A stretch of 64,000 bases of DNA from Salinispora tropica CNB-440 (lineage in GTDB: Bacteria > Actinomycetota > Actinomycetes > Mycobacteriales > Micromonosporaceae): NCBI RefSeq assembly GCF_000016425.1, contig NC_009380.1, positions 2,236,144 through 2,300,143 of the forward strand. The letters are read 5' to 3'. The notes below the pieces were generated by a model that was not told the DNA's origin, ran no database searches, and was given only the letters and a program-made list of their open reading frames with translations. The translations under genes were made by a program, and so were the position numbers. Position 1 is the first letter of the stretch, and every line of letters starts with the position of its first letter. Below are positions 33,794 through 43,286 of the stretch, in pieces.

Positions 33794-34489
33794 ATGGCTC
33801 AGGCCGGCATGTTCGCCGACTGCACTCAGGCCGACGTCGACGCCTGGTCCGTCGAGCACGCCAACAGCAACCGGATCAACGTCCGGGCGTTCCTGCACTG
33901 GTCAGCCAGAACGAGGCTCACCCGCCGCTTCGAGCTCCCCGCGGCGCTGAGCCCCGGCAATGCCCCGATGCCCGACCGCCAGTGCACCGCGCTGCTCGGC
34001 CAGGTCCTCGCCGACCACACCACACCGCTGCGCAGCCGGGTCGCCGCTGTGATCCTGCTGCTCTACGCCCAACCGCTCAGCCGGATCACCCAGTTCACCA
34101 TCGACGACGTCGTCCGCGACGGCGACGGGGTCCTGCTCCGGCTCGGAGACCCGCCATCACCAGCGCCCGAACCGGGCGCCACGCTGCTACTCGAGTACCT
34201 CGGACAACGCACCAACATGGCCACCGCCACGAACCGCGAATCGCGTTGGCTATTCCCCGGCCGTCGCGCCGGCCAGCCACTTCGCTCCGACACACTGTCC
34301 GCGCTGGTCCACGCCCTCGGCGTCCCCGCGACCGCCGGACGCGCCGCCGCGATCCGCCAGCACGTACTCGACCTGCCCGCCCCGATCATCGCCACCGCAC
34401 TCGGCTACCACCAGGTCACCACGGCCCGTCTCGCCACCGAGGCCGGCACCACCTGGCCCAACTACGCCCCCGGTGACCGCAGCAAGTAG
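33794..34489 (+). CDS. Tyrosine-recombinase-like protein, N-terminally truncated
   Basis: About 231 residues from an ATG at 33794. It contains FADCTQADVDAWSVEHANSN and a helical region like a core-binding domain, then LRSRVAAVILLLYAQPLSRI, TQFTIDDVV and RWLFPGRRAGQPLRSDTL, resembling the catalytic half of actinomycete phage-integrase-like proteins. The C-terminal LGYHQVTTARLATEAGTTWP stands where the His/Tyr motif would be, but no active Tyr is evident. It may be a degenerate member. The upstream N-terminal half is missing or frameshifted. Confidence 0.5.
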   Translation: MAQAGMFADCTQADVDAWSVEHANSNRINVRAFLHWSARTRLTRRFELPAALSPGNAPMPDRQCTALLGQVLADHTTPLRSRVAAVILLLYAQPLSRITQFTIDDVVRDGDGVLLRLGDPPSPAPEPGATLLLEYLGQRTNMATATNRESRWLFPGRRAGQPLRSDTLSALVHALGVPATAGRAAAIRQHVLDLPAPIIATALGYHQVTTARLATEAGTTWPNYAPGDRSK

Positions 34490-35060
34490 ATGCCTCTCCC
34501 GCCCGACGCGGAGCCCAACACAACGATCATCCATGCATCAGTGATGGGTGCCTCGGCCTCCGGACGCGACGCCGCAGTTCTGGCAAACTCTCCACAGGTC
34601 CCAGTCTCCTGGCCGCAGACCAGGCACCTTCCGGCCCGGTCTGCCCCTGCGGCGCACGCATCGAGAACCCGGTCCACCACGATGGGCAGTGGCTCGGCCG
34701 GATGCTTCTGCGGATCGGGGCAGTAGGCGATGTCGTGGCAACCCCATGAGTCCCACGGATGCAGCGCCGCTGGAACGCGTCTGCCCTCCCGCTTCTGCAG
34801 GCGTCGCTGGGCGGCGAAAGCGGCTGTCCTCGGCAGCACCAGAGCGCGGGCGTCTCCAGCTCGTCGAGGGCTCGTACCAGCGACGACGGATCGGCCTCGA
34901 TGCGTCCCGGGATGTGGTGCGTGGTCGTCAGGTGATGCCAAGTGGCATGGAAACCATACGGCGCGAAGTGATAGAGGCAGTTCCGCAGACGCATCCGCCG
35001 TTGCCGGGGGTCGAGGCTCTCATCACGAACCCGGCGCGCGATCGCGGGAAAACTGGTCAC
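34462..35060 (-). pseudogene. Frameshifted conserved hypothetical gene
   Basis: The first frame starts MTSFPAIARRVRDESLDPRQ and runs through RLRNCLYHFAPYGFHATWHH to SSLVRALDELE. There the sense continues in another frame: ARALVLPRTAAFAAQRRLQK, LHPWDSWGCHDIAYCPDP and RCLVCGQETGTC. One base change near 34860 would join them into about 190 residues with a Cys-rich end. The gene is related to the frame at 5153-5437 in its GFHAT segment. It is a pseudogene or holds a sequencing error. Function unknown. Confidence 0.55.
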
Positions 35061-35369
35061 CCCAGAATGATCACAGAGTCGATCTGCTGACCATCAACGC
35101 CGATTCCTTCACAGAGCAGGCGGACCCACGCTTACTGAGCCGGTGACCAAAAGTGATGGGAGCACGGGCTGAGCCGTCACGCAACGTGGTGAGGGAGGCT
35201 AATGGAAGCGGAACTCGCGACAGTTGAATAGGCGGTCTCACCAGTATCAACCTCGTACTTCGCCTCTCGGAGGGGTACTCCGACGGGCCCGTGCTCGGCC
35301 GGCCGGTGGCAACGGAGGTAGATGGTCCGCTGCCACCGGCCGGTCAAGTCGGGGTCCGTCGGTTCGGAT
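35061..35369. other. Intergenic region with amylase terminator
   Basis: No gene seen. The hairpin at 35299-35343 is described separately. Confidence 0.5.
35299..35343 (-). terminator. 13-bp hairpin, terminator of alpha-amylase
   Basis: CCGGCCGGTGGCA (35299-35311) is perfectly complementary to TGCCACCGGCCGG (35331-35343). It lies 27 bases past the leftward amylase stop, the usual place for a terminator. Confidence 0.75.
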
Positions 35370-37139
35370 TCAGTTTCGCCAATTGTCGGTCAGGGTCAGT
35401 GTTCCGCTGTTCGGGATCGTGGCGGTCCGGTTGTTGCCGCTTTCCCAGGTAACGTGACCGTTGGACTCCTTGCGGATGTACTTGTACTGGATGGCGCTGC
35501 CGCTGGGCAGGGGAGTGGTCAGCCGCCACTGGGGGTAGCTGGCGGCGCTCATCGGCAGGGCGCGGTCGGGGTTCCATGAGCCGAGGTCAGGGTGGTCACC
35601 GACGACGAAGATGTTCTGCCCCCAGACGGTGGTGGCGGTGACCGCGAACGTGACGTTGACGCGATCCGACGGGGACTGGGACGGGTCCGGAGTCGGGCTG
35701 CCCGCGGCGCCGCGGTAGAGGGCGACCGCGTCACCCGGGCCGATGCTCGCGGCGAACTGGCCCGAGGAGTTGACCGTGTAGGTGGGGCCGGTGCATCCAC
35801 CGCTCGTGGTCGGGTCGCCGTGCTGCACGTCGCAGTAGGTGCCGGCGGGCAGTGACGTCTGGAAGGTTCGGGTGAGGGTGCCGCCTTCCTGGTTGATGGC
35901 GACGAAGGCACGGTCACCGCGGCCGAACGCGATCTGGTCGTTGCCGTTGTCCCACCAGTTCGTCACACCGGTCCCGGCGGCGGCGTTGCGGAAGCCCACC
36001 ATGTTGGCTATTTGGCGCCAGGCGTGTTGACACGTCCACCCGTCGGAGTAGCAGGCGTTGACGTGGCCGCCGTTGGGTGGGCCGGCGTCCCGGTCGCTGA
36101 ACTCGTAGCCGGAGTGCACGTGCGGCGTGCCGTACGGCCAGGCGAGCATGAACACGTTGGCGAGCGTGTAGTCGGAGCCGTTCTTGTAGGAGAGGGTCTC
36201 GCCGTTGCGTTCGGTGTCGTGGTTGTTGACGAAGACGCCGGCCTTGCCGCTGGACAGGTAGCCCCAACCTTCGCCGTAGTTGCGCAGATAGGCCAGCTTC
36301 TCGTTCTGGAACACCCGCTTCAGGTCCCGCGCGTAGCGGAACTCCTGCACGTCGCCCGTGCCAAGGTACTCGCTGGGCTGGACCGCCTCACCGGCACCGT
36401 AGATCACTTCCTGGATCCAGTAGGCGTTGGGGTTGCTCATCCGGGAGCGGATCGCCGCCAGGTCGCTGGCGGCGATGTGCTTGGCCGCGTCGATGCGGAA
36501 GCCGTCCGCGCCGAGGGAGAGAAGGTCGTTGAGGTAGCCAGCGATACGCCCCCGTACGTAGTCGGACCCGGTGTTCAGGTCGGCCAGGCCGAGCAGTTCA
36601 CACTCCTGGACGTCGTAGCGGTTGCGGTAGTCGCTGATGTGTTTGCGGCAGGAGTGGAAGTCCTGGACCTGGTAGAAGCCTGGGTAGTCGTACTTGTTGT
36701 AGTTAGTGCCGCCGGTGCCGGTGCCGGATCCTGCGGTCATGTGGTTGATGACCGCGTCCACGATGACCTTCACTCCGGCGCCGTGGCAGGCCTCGGTCAT
36801 GGCCCGGAACGCGTTCCGGTCACCCAGCCGGCTGGAGATGTCGTAGCTGACGGGTTGGTACGACGTCCACCACTGCCAGCCCTGGATGTGCTCCTGCGGT
36901 GGGGAGACCTGCACGAAGCCGTATCCCTTGGGCCCCAGTGTGTCCTGGCAGGCGCGGGCAATCGAGTCGAAGCGCCACTCGAACAGGACGGCGGTGACGT
37001 CCCGGTCGCCCGGCGGCGACGCCTGAACGTTGGCCGGCAGCGAGGTGGCGGTGATGGCGGTGATGGCGGTGACGAGAGCGGCGGCGAGGAGGCCGGCTGC
37101 ACGCCGACGCCAGCGGTGTGGACCGAGCGTGGTCAGCAC
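35370..37139 (-). CDS. Secreted alpha-amylase (GH13) with C-terminal CBM20
   Basis: The 589-residue protein has a twin-Arg-rich basic start, a hydrophobic core and cleavage near residue 40. The GH13 barrel (about 48-390) shows [16 protein letters not shown] (nucleophile Asp217), WIQEVI (acid/base Glu244) and FVNNHD (Asp308). A beta domain with YCDVQHGD follows, then a Pro/Ser linker and a starch-binding CBM20 (about 485-589) with [20 protein letters not shown] and [12 protein letters not shown]. It hydrolyses internal alpha-1,4 bonds of starch outside the cell. It is a single gene with its own terminator; TTGCAA-type motifs in the promoter suggest maltose control. Confidence 0.95.
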   Translation of the reverse strand: MLTTLGPHRWRRRAAGLLAAALVTAITAITATSLPANVQASPPGDRDVTAVLFEWRFDSIARACQDTLGPKGYGFVQVSPPQEHIQGWQWWTSYQPVSYDISSRLGDRNAFRAMTEACHGAGVKVIVDAVINHMTAGSGTGTGGTNYNKYDYPGFYQVQDFHSCRKHISDYRNRYDVQECELLGLADLNTGSDYVRGRIAGYLNDLLSLGADGFRIDAAKHIAASDLAAIRSRMSNPNAYWIQEVIYGAGEAVQPSEYLGTGDVQEFRYARDLKRVFQNEKLAYLRNYGEGWGYLSSGKAGVFVNNHDTERNGETLSYKNGSDYTLANVFMLAWPYGTPHVHSGYEFSDRDAGPPNGGHVNACYSDGWTCQHAWRQIANMVGFRNAAAGTGVTNWWDNGNDQIAFGRGDRAFVAINQEGGTLTRTFQTSLPAGTYCDVQHGDPTTSGGCTGPTYTVNSSGQFAASIGPGDAVALYRGAAGSPTPDPSQSPSDRVNVTFAVTATTVWGQNIFVVGDHPDLGSWNPDRALPMSAASYPQWRLTTPLPSGSAIQYKYIRKESNGHVTWESGNNRTATIPNSGTLTLTDNWRN

Positions 37140-37214
37140 CTGAGTTCTCCTAACGAGACGGTGGAGCGGGACGGGTCGGGGGCACCGTCAACCGGCGGGC
37201 GCCATGACGACGCT

Positions 37215-37275
37215 GATAGATCTTGCAAATGAGCCGGCAACACGGACGAAACTTGCTGGAAAATTTTGCACAGAT
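37215..37275 (-). promoter_or_regulatory. TTGCA-rich amylase promoter region
   Basis: CTTGCAAA (near 37219), CTTGC (near 37252) and TTTTGCA (near 37264) lie upstream of the amylase start in an AT-richer stretch. Actinomycete starch-gene promoters often carry such TTGCA repeats bound by a LacI-type MalR regulator. The match is by pattern only. Confidence 0.4.
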
Positions 37276-37299
37276 GGTAACCAGCTCTGTAGACATACG

Positions 37300-37542
37300 T
37301 CAATACGCCTCGAACCTGTACCGCGTCAAAACCTGCCGCACCGGCGGTAAGCTGGGCTTTCTCGGCTCAGACTGGGTCATCGCCGGTATAGCCGTGCGGA
37401 TGCTTACCAGCAGGGTGAGCAGGATCCGGTACCGCCGTCCCGGCTCCCGACGTTGCAACACCTTGCCCCTCAACCGGCGGCCTACGCCGTGGAGGAACCG
37501 GCGCTGCTGCTCCGGCAGCGCAGCCAGGTCCAAGGTGTGCAC
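37300..37542 (-). pseudogene. Possible Tn3-type transposase fragment
   Basis: The leftward frame reads LDLAALPEQQRRFLHGVGRR, LRGKVLQRREPGRRYRILLT and LLVSIRTA. This resembles the N-terminal region of some Tn3-family transposases (LP-xx-RRRFL-xx-VGRRL-xx-Q-xLxRR-x-P-xRRYPILLTL). What follows does not continue the family, so it is a fragment. It lies between the amylase promoter and the permease end. Confidence 0.4.
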
Positions 37543-37575
37543 GTCCAGCCTGGCTTGCCTCGCCGAGGTAGACGG

Positions 37576-38388
37576 TCACGGTGAGCCACCGGCGGCTGCC
37601 CGGCCACGGGATATCCGGCCGAGAACCAGCAACGCCACCAGCGTCGTGCCGAGCAGGATCAGCGTGGCCGCTGCCGCGTCGAACGTACGGCCCCGATCGG
37701 TCAGGGTGAAGACGGTGACCGGCAACGTGCGCCAGTCCGGCGGGTACACCATGATCGTGGCGCCGACCTCGCCCATCGACAACGCGATCGCGAGCGCCGC
37801 GGCGGCCGACATGGCCGGCAGCAGCATCGGCAGCCGGACCCGCCAGAGCACCAGCGCGGGCCGCGCCCCCAGAGACGCGGCGACCTGGGCGTACGAACCG
37901 TCGATGCGGGTCAGCGCGCTGGACACGGTGGCATAGGAGAAGGCCAGGACGAGTACCACGTGGGCGATCAGCACGATCCAACGTGTGCCGTTGAGTAGCA
38001 GCGGCGGCCGGCTGTAGGCGACCAGCAGCCCGAGCCCGACCACCACCGATGGGATGGCGACCGGTAGATGCAGGAGCGCGTCGGCACCTCTGCGCAGCCA
38101 GCGGGGTGCCACGGCGAGTGCGAGCGCCGCCCAGGTGCCGACGGCCACGGCGGCCAGCCCGGCGACAGCCGCGGTCTGTAGGCTGACGAGAAGGCTGGCC
38201 TGGTTCTCACCGGTCAGGGCAGCGCCCAGGTGGGCGGTGGTGAAGGCGCCGGGCAGGATGTCGTTCCACTCCGCGGCCAGGGCGGCAGCCACCAGCACAG
38301 CCAGCGGTGCTGCCACGATCACCAGGAAGACGGCGGCGAACAGTGCCCAGATGGGCCAGCGGGCGCTACGGGACCAGATCAGCACCAC
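37576..38388 (-). CDS. ABC transporter permease, phosphonate-type, second subunit
   Basis: About 270 residues from a GTG at 38388. It has six hydrophobic segments and the cytoplasmic coupling loop GSYAQVAASLGARPALVLWR (EAA-like), followed by VRLPMLLPAMSAAAALAIAL. It ends with DRGRTFDAAAATLILLGTTL. This is a membrane subunit of a binding-protein-dependent importer. Its start overlaps the end of the preceding permease by about 22 bases, implying coupled translation. Other GTG codons upstream are possible starts. The partner proteins indicate an aminophosphonate importer. Confidence 0.8.
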   Translation of the reverse strand: MVLIWSRSARWPIWALFAAVFLVIVAAPLAVLVAAALAAEWNDILPGAFTTAHLGAALTGENQASLLVSLQTAAVAGLAAVAVGTWAALALAVAPRWLRRGADALLHLPVAIPSVVVGLGLLVAYSRPPLLLNGTRWIVLIAHVVLVLAFSYATVSSALTRIDGSYAQVAASLGARPALVLWRVRLPMLLPAMSAAAALAIALSMGEVGATIMVYPPDWRTLPVTVFTLTDRGRTFDAAAATLILLGTTLVALLVLGRISRGRAAAGGSP

Positions 38389-39214
38389 GGTCTCCCTTAC
38401 GTGTGAAGATGCGGCGATAGAGAAGGTAGAGCAGGGCGGACAGGGCGACCTCGACGACGGCGACCACACAGGCGCTCGGATAGTCGAATGTGACCACGCC
38501 CTTGGAGTGCACCAACATCGGCAGCGTGATGACGTCCTTGGCGCCGATGAAGAGCACAATGCCGAACTCGTTGAGGGTCAACAGCAGGGTCAGCGCACCA
38601 CCGGCGGCGACCGCCGGGGCTATCTCCGGCAGCACGACGCGGCGCAGGACCTGGCCTGGCCTGGCGCCGAGGGAGGCGGCAACGGCGAGGCGTTCCGCCG
38701 GCAGGTGGGTGAGGGCGGCGAGCGCCGGCCGCATCACGAACGGCGTGTAAAAGGTGATCTCGGCGAGGATGACGCACCACCGTGAGTAGAGGAAGTCGCC
38801 GAGTTGAAACACGCCGGCGGCGCCGTAGAGGAAGGTGAAGCTGAGAGCGATGAGGAAGGAGGGAAAGGCCAGTAGGGTGTCGACCGCCCGGGAGGCCGCG
38901 CCGGCGCCGGGGAACGGGACCAGCGCCAGTACCACGGCGAAGAACGTGCCGAGCACGATGCAGCCGGCGGTGGCCGCTCCCGCGATGAGCACCGTGTTGC
39001 CGATCGCGCGGTGGAACTCGCCCGCCCCCAGCACGGACCGCCACGTCTCCAATGTGGTCACCCCGTCCTCGTTGGTGACCGACTGCACGCCGACGAGTAC
39101 GAGCGGGTAGATCAGGAAGCCGGCCAGCACCACCAGCGGCGGAAGTGCCCAGAGCAGCGGGGAGACCCGGGCGGCGCGGATGGGGCTGGCGACGGCGAGG
39201 GCCGCGGTGCTCAT
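38366..39214 (-). CDS. ABC transporter permease, phosphonate-type, first subunit
   Basis: The 282-residue protein starts MSTAALAVASPIRAARVSPL. It has about six membrane segments (LLWALPPLVVLAGFLIYPLV first) and the coupling loop AERLAVAASLGARPGQVLRR, then VVLPEIAPAVAAGGALTLLL. A NEFGIVLFIGAKDVITLPM segment is typical of 2-aminoethylphosphonate permeases. The ATG overlaps the ATPase stop by four bases (ATGA). It forms the transmembrane channel with the next permease. Confidence 0.85.
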   Translation of the reverse strand: MSTAALAVASPIRAARVSPLLWALPPLVVLAGFLIYPLVLVGVQSVTNEDGVTTLETWRSVLGAGEFHRAIGNTVLIAGAATAGCIVLGTFFAVVLALVPFPGAGAASRAVDTLLAFPSFLIALSFTFLYGAAGVFQLGDFLYSRWCVILAEITFYTPFVMRPALAALTHLPAERLAVAASLGARPGQVLRRVVLPEIAPAVAAGGALTLLLTLNEFGIVLFIGAKDVITLPMLVHSKGVVTFDYPSACVVAVVEVALSALLYLLYRRIFTRKGDRGADLVP

Positions 39215-40347
39215 GCCACACCTGCCAGACCCTGCGGAACGACGTCGGTGGCGCCCTCGGTGGGGGTGCCCGCGCCCGTCTTCGCCACCACCGCTGCGCC
39301 ATGCTCCGGTAACCGGACCCGTACCGGGGAACCGACCTGCGGGAGCCCGTCGATGCTGGGCACGTCGGCGTGCACGCTGAGTCCGCCGGGCTCGTCGAGC
39401 CCGTCGATCATGCAGGTTAACCGGTAGCTTGCACCCCGCCACTGCAGGCCGGTGAGGATGGCTGCGAGGCCGGGCCCGTCGGTGCGTACCCCGATGGTGT
39501 GTGGCCGCACCGCGAGCCGCACGCGGGTGCCGGGAGTGAGTGGCCCGGGGGCGGTGGCGGTGAGGGTGACCGTGCCTACCTCAACCGTGCCGTTGACTTC
39601 ACGCACGATGGCTGGCAGCAGGTTCGCCCCACCCAGGAAGGCGGCGGTGAACTCGCTCGGTGGCTGCCGGTAGAGGCCCTGGGCGGTGTCCAGGTCGAGC
39701 AGTTCGGCCTCGCGCATGACGGCGATCCGGTGTGCCAGGGTGAGCGCTTCGGTCTGGTCGTGGGTGACGTAGAGCATCGCGACGTCCGGAAGCTCGTCTC
39801 GAAGCTGACGCAGTTCGTCGAGCATGTCGGCGCGCAGCTGTGCGTCGAGGGCGGACAGCGGCTCGTCGAGCAGCAGCACCGGCGGCCGGATCGCCAACGC
39901 GCGGGCGATCGCCACCCGCTGTTGCTGCCCGCCGGAGAGCTCCCGCGGATAGCGGCGGCCGTAGTGGTCCATGCCGACCAGGTCAAGCATCTCCTCGACA
40001 CGTCGGGCTGAATCGGCGCGTCGCACCCGCCGGGCACGCAGGCCGAACGCGATGTTGTCGGCGACGGTGAGGTGCGGGAAGAGGGCGTACTGCTGCACCA
40101 CGACGCCGAGCCCACGCTTGTGCGGTGGCGCCCCGGTGACGTCCTGGCCGTTGAGCAGAACCCGGCCAGCTGTCGGCCGGACGAATCCGGCCAGCGCTTT
40201 TAGGGCGGTTGACTTGCCCGACCCGGAGGGGCCGAGCAAGGCCACCGTCTCGCCGGCGGCTACGTCGAGCGAGAAGTCCCGCAGCGCCGTGACCTGCCCG
40301 TAGCGGACGCTGACGCGGTCGAACTGGACCGCCGGCGACTCGGACAT
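39211..40347 (-). CDS. ABC transporter ATPase, phosphonate/spermidine-iron type
   Basis: The 378-residue protein contains Walker A LLGPSGSGKST (about 37-47), Q-loop VVVQQYALFPHLTV, signature LSGGQQQRVAIARAL, Walker B VLLLDEPLSALD and the switch YVTHDQTEAL. A C-terminal TOBE-like domain (about 240-378) has VRLAVRPHTIGVRT. It powers import of the substrate bound by the lipoprotein encoded upstream. A strong hairpin in the 79-base gap after the binding-protein gene probably reduces its expression relative to that gene. Confidence 0.9.
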   Translation of the reverse strand: MSESPAVQFDRVSVRYGQVTALRDFSLDVAAGETVALLGPSGSGKSTALKALAGFVRPTAGRVLLNGQDVTGAPPHKRGLGVVVQQYALFPHLTVADNIAFGLRARRVRRADSARRVEEMLDLVGMDHYGRRYPRELSGGQQQRVAIARALAIRPPVLLLDEPLSALDAQLRADMLDELRQLRDELPDVAMLYVTHDQTEALTLAHRIAVMREAELLDLDTAQGLYRQPPSEFTAAFLGGANLLPAIVREVNGTVEVGTVTLTATAPGPLTPGTRVRLAVRPHTIGVRTDGPGLAAILTGLQWRGASYRLTCMIDGLDEPGGLSVHADVPSIDGLPQVGSPVRVRLPEHGAAVVAKTGAGTPTEGATDVVPQGLAGVA

Positions 40348-40368
40348 GCGTTGCTTCCTCCTTGGGTA

Positions 40369-40406
40369 CGCCCCTCCGGTCCTCGCTGGCGAGGACCGGA
40401 GGGGCG
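40369..40406 (-). terminator. 16-bp intra-operon hairpin
   Basis: CGCCCCTCCGGTCCTC (40369-40384) pairs perfectly with 40391-40406 around GCTGGC. It sits between the binding-protein and ATPase genes. Such hairpins protect the upstream mRNA or partly stop transcription so that binding protein is made in excess. Confidence 0.75.
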
Positions 40407-40426
40407 GTGCGGCTTGGTGCGGTCGG

Positions 40427-41470
40427 TTATGCCAGGCCGAGGGCCTCGTTGTAGGCCGCGATGTCCGCGTCCATCTCGGTCAGGATCTTCGCCCAGTCGG
40501 CCGGCCAGATCTCCACGCCCTGCAGCGCCTGCTCGACCTGCTGGAACTGCTTGTCAGCGGGCTTGACGTCGGCACGTGCCGGGACGCCGTACGCCTGCTG
40601 GGACACCTGCTCCTGGGCAGTGGTGGAGAGTAGGAAGTCGGCCAGCTCGCGACCGGCGTCGGCATGTGGGGCGCCGGCGGCCAGGCCCATGGTGTACGGG
40701 ATGGAGAAGGTGGATGCCCTGCCGTCCGGACCGGCCGGGAAGAAGATCTTGAAGTTGGACCTGTCGTTGTTGATCGACGCGAGGTTCATTTGCACGTCGC
40801 CGTTGGCCACGTAGATCTCGCCCTTGCTGACCTTGGGCTGCAACTTGCCGGTGGACGACGACGGGCCGACGTTGTTCGTTTCGAGCTTCGCCAGGAACTC
40901 CAGTGCCTTGTCCTTGCCGAGGATGTGCTGCAGGTGCAGCAGCACGGCGGTGCCGTCACCCGCCTGGCCGGGCGTCGAGTACTGAAGCTTCTTGGCGAAC
41001 ACGGGGCTGAGCAGATCGTCGAACGTCGTCGGGGCGGCGTCGACCTTGTCCGGGTTATAGATGAAGCAGAGGTAGTTGTTCACCAACGGCACGTAGGTGT
41101 CGGTCGCACCGGTCACCTGGTCGGCGCCGGCCGGCGTGTAAGGCTGTAGCAGCCCGTCGGCGTCGGCCTTCTGGATGTAGGGCGGCAGCGTGACGACCAG
41201 GTCCGCCTGGACGTTCGCCTTCTCCTTCTGTAGCCGAGAGACGACCTCACCGGAGCCGGCCTCGATCATCTGTACCTTGATGCCGGTCTGCTTCTCGAAC
41301 TCGACGAACTGCTTGCTGTACCAGTCGCCGAGCCCGTCGGCGGAGTAGACGGTGACGGTCTTGTCGCCGTCAGCCCCACCCGGGTCGGAGGTGCCTGATC
41401 CGCACGCGGCGAGCGCGAGCGAGGCCACCGCGAGGGTGGCGAGAGCCAGGGGGGTGCGTCGCATGGCCAT
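40427..41470 (-). CDS. 2-Aminoethylphosphonate-type substrate-binding lipoprotein
   Basis: The 347-residue protein starts MAMRRTPLALATLAVASLAL and has the lipobox LAAC at residues 19-22, so it is a membrane-anchored lipoprotein. The mature part (VTVYSADGLGDWYSKQFVEF, TGIKVQMIEAGSGEVVSRLQ) follows the iron/2-aminoethylphosphonate class of periplasmic-type binding proteins. It captures the substrate for the adjacent permeases. The start overlaps the HAD stop by one base (TAATG); a second ATG six bases on is equally possible. The substrate class is inferred from neighbours plus family resemblance. Confidence 0.85.
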   Translation of the reverse strand: MAMRRTPLALATLAVASLALAACGSGTSDPGGADGDKTVTVYSADGLGDWYSKQFVEFEKQTGIKVQMIEAGSGEVVSRLQKEKANVQADLVVTLPPYIQKADADGLLQPYTPAGADQVTGATDTYVPLVNNYLCFIYNPDKVDAAPTTFDDLLSPVFAKKLQYSTPGQAGDGTAVLLHLQHILGKDKALEFLAKLETNNVGPSSSTGKLQPKVSKGEIYVANGDVQMNLASINNDRSNFKIFFPAGPDGRASTFSIPYTMGLAAGAPHADAGRELADFLLSTTAQEQVSQQAYGVPARADVKPADKQFQQVEQALQGVEIWPADWAKILTEMDADIAAYNEALGLA

Positions 41471-42171
41471 TACTCCTCAGGGGTGTCTGTGGGAAGAAGG
41501 AGGGTCTCCAGATCACTGACGGAGTGGAGAACATGGGTGGCGCCCGCATCACGCAGCGTGGCGGCATCATGCGCGCCGGTGAGCACTCCGGCGACGATGG
41601 CGGCGCCAGCACGGCGGCCGGCGAGCACGTCCGAGGCGGTGTCACCGACGGTGGTGACATGGCGGACGTCGTCGACTCCCAGTCGGAGCAGTGCGGTGAG
41701 CACCAGGTCTGGGTAGGGACGTCCACGGCCGGCCTCGGCGGGCACCAGGGTCAGATCGGCGAGGTCACGCCAGCCCAGGGCGGAAAGGATGCGGTCGGCG
41801 GTAGCCCGGGAGAAGCCGGTGGTGAGCGCGGTACGCACCCCGGCGGCACGGAGCTTGGTGATCAGTTGCTCGGCACCGTCGATCGGCGCGCAGAGCCCGG
41901 CGTCCACGAGAACCTCGTACGCCCGCTCGAAGGCACCGTTGAGACGCCGCGCTGCCGCCTCATCGCCTCCGCTGAGGTGCCGGAACACCGCGATTTTCGA
42001 CTCGCCCATGGTGTCCCGGACGTGGCGTAGCGCAGCCTCCCTGTCGATGACGGTCGAGCCGACCTCGTCCAGTGCGCGGGTGAACGCCTGCTCGACGAGG
42101 CCGTCGTCGGCGACCGTGGTACCGGCCATGTCGAAACAGACGAGTCGCGTCGTACCGACCGGGACGTTCAC
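41470..42171 (-). CDS. Phosphonatase-like HAD hydrolase
   Basis: The 233-residue protein from a GTG at 42171 carries VCFDMAGTTVADDG (nucleophile Asp14) with DMAGTT as in phosphonatases, a helical cap, ALTTGFSRATADRIL, VPAEAGRGRPYPDLVL and VTTVGDTASDVLAGRRAGA. It belongs to the phosphonatase-like group that occurs with the FAD oxidoreductase encoded upstream and is predicted to cleave C-P bonds of aldehyde phosphonates or dephosphorylate products. The usual Schiff-base lysine of true PhnX was not located. GTGA overlap couples it to the preceding gene. Confidence 0.8.
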   Translation of the reverse strand: MNVPVGTTRLVCFDMAGTTVADDGLVEQAFTRALDEVGSTVIDREAALRHVRDTMGESKIAVFRHLSGGDEAAARRLNGAFERAYEVLVDAGLCAPIDGAEQLITKLRAAGVRTALTTGFSRATADRILSALGWRDLADLTLVPAEAGRGRPYPDLVLTALLRLGVDDVRHVTTVGDTASDVLAGRRAGAAIVAGVLTGAHDAATLRDAGATHVLHSVSDLETLLLPTDTPEE

Positions 42172-43286
42172 CAGTTCAGCTCCTTCGCGGTCTGCTCGGC
42201 GATCGCCGGCGCGCAGGTCATGCCCCGCCCACCCGGCCCGGTGACCACGAGGCCGTTGTCGCCGACCCGCCGGCGTTGCACGATCTCGTTCGGGTCGACG
42301 CACTGGGCGTAGACGCCGTGCCAACGGCGCCGGATCGCCGGCAGCGGCCGGCCGAGCAACGCCGAGGCGACCTCGACGAGGTGTTCGTAGGGCTCCTCGA
42401 CCTGGTCGAAGGCGAACGGCTCGGCGTAGGCGTGTGTGTCGCCGATGGTCAGGCCACCGTCCAGGCGTTGCACCATCAGCAGCTGCATGGCGTGTTCGGC
42501 AGCAACCGGCGGTTGTGGCTGGACGGAGTTCAGCGCGTCGAGCTGCGGCCCCCGGTATCCGGGGTAGTAGCGGAAGGTGTCCCCGTCGGCGACCGAGGTG
42601 GTCAGCGGTACGTCGAGTGGCGCGGTCTGGGCCATCTGCAACCAGACGCGGCGCACCGGCAGGTTGGGCGCGAGTTCGCGGACCAGGCCGGTGAGTACCG
42701 CGCCGGTGGCCAGGATGACCTGGTCGCCAACGTGCACGGCACCGTGGTCGTCACGGACTCCGCTGTCGTTGAGATCGCGCACCTCCCGGCCGGGCAGCCA
42801 CTGGTAGCGGCCGCTGGCAGCAAGCGCCGCACGCAGTGCTGGCAACGCCACGCGGGACTCCACCGCGGCGTCGCGCTGGCACCAGAGCGCGGCGGTGAAG
42901 TCGCCACCGAGGGCAGGGTTGACGGCCCGCGTCTCGTCCCGGTCGAGCAGCGTGAACCCACGGGCTGCGGCGTCGGGAGCCGCGGCCGCGGCCGCGGCGA
43001 CGGCGACCTCCTCGGGGGTCCGGCACACGGCGAGCGACCCGTTGGCCCGGAAGCCGATGCCGGCCACCTCGGTGCCGATCTCCTCCCAGAGTTCGCGGGC
43101 CCGCAGGGCGGACTCCAGTTCGGCGCCGGAGGCGCGTCCGGAAACCCAGACCAGGCCGAAGTTGCGGACGGTTGCGCCGCGCGCTTCCTTGTCCCGTTCC
43201 AGGTGCAGCACCTCGTGGCCGCGTCGGATGGCCTGCCAGGCGTGCATGGTGCCGAGCACCCCGCCGCCCACGATGATCAGTCGCAT
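42168..43286 (-). CDS. FAD-dependent oxidoreductase of phosphonate catabolism
   Basis: The 372-residue protein has the dinucleotide-binding start MRLIIVGGGVLGTMHAWQAI, the DAO-like segments GATVRNFGLVWVSGRASG and LPALRAALAASGRYQWLPGR, and a C-terminal GDNGLVVTGPGGRGMTCAPA. This composition matches the FAD oxidoreductases repeatedly found beside phosphonatase-like hydrolases, proposed to oxidise aminoalkylphosphonates or their N-alkyl derivatives to phosphonoacetaldehyde. It is the first gene of the leftward operon, under the operator at 43372-43387. The exact substrate cannot be read from sequence. Confidence 0.85.
   Translation of the reverse strand: MRLIIVGGGVLGTMHAWQAIRRGHEVLHLERDKEARGATVRNFGLVWVSGRASGAELESALRARELWEEIGTEVAGIGFRANGSLAVCRTPEEVAVAAAAAAAPDAAARGFTLLDRDETRAVNPALGGDFTAALWCQRDAAVESRVALPALRAALAASGRYQWLPGREVRDLNDSGVRDDHGAVHVGDQVILATGAVLTGLVRELAPNLPVRRVWLQMAQTAPLDVPLTTSVADGDTFRYYPGYRGPQLDALNSVQPQPPVAAEHAMQLLMVQRLDGGLTIGDTHAYAEPFAFDQVEEPYEHLVEVASALLGRPLPAIRRRWHGVYAQCVDPNEIVQRRRVGDNGLVVTGPGGRGMTCAPAIAEQTAKELNW

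Noticed and set aside
36012..37232. A 406-residue rightward frame
   Set aside because: It is antisense to the alpha-amylase; only the leftward frame has the GH13 motifs.
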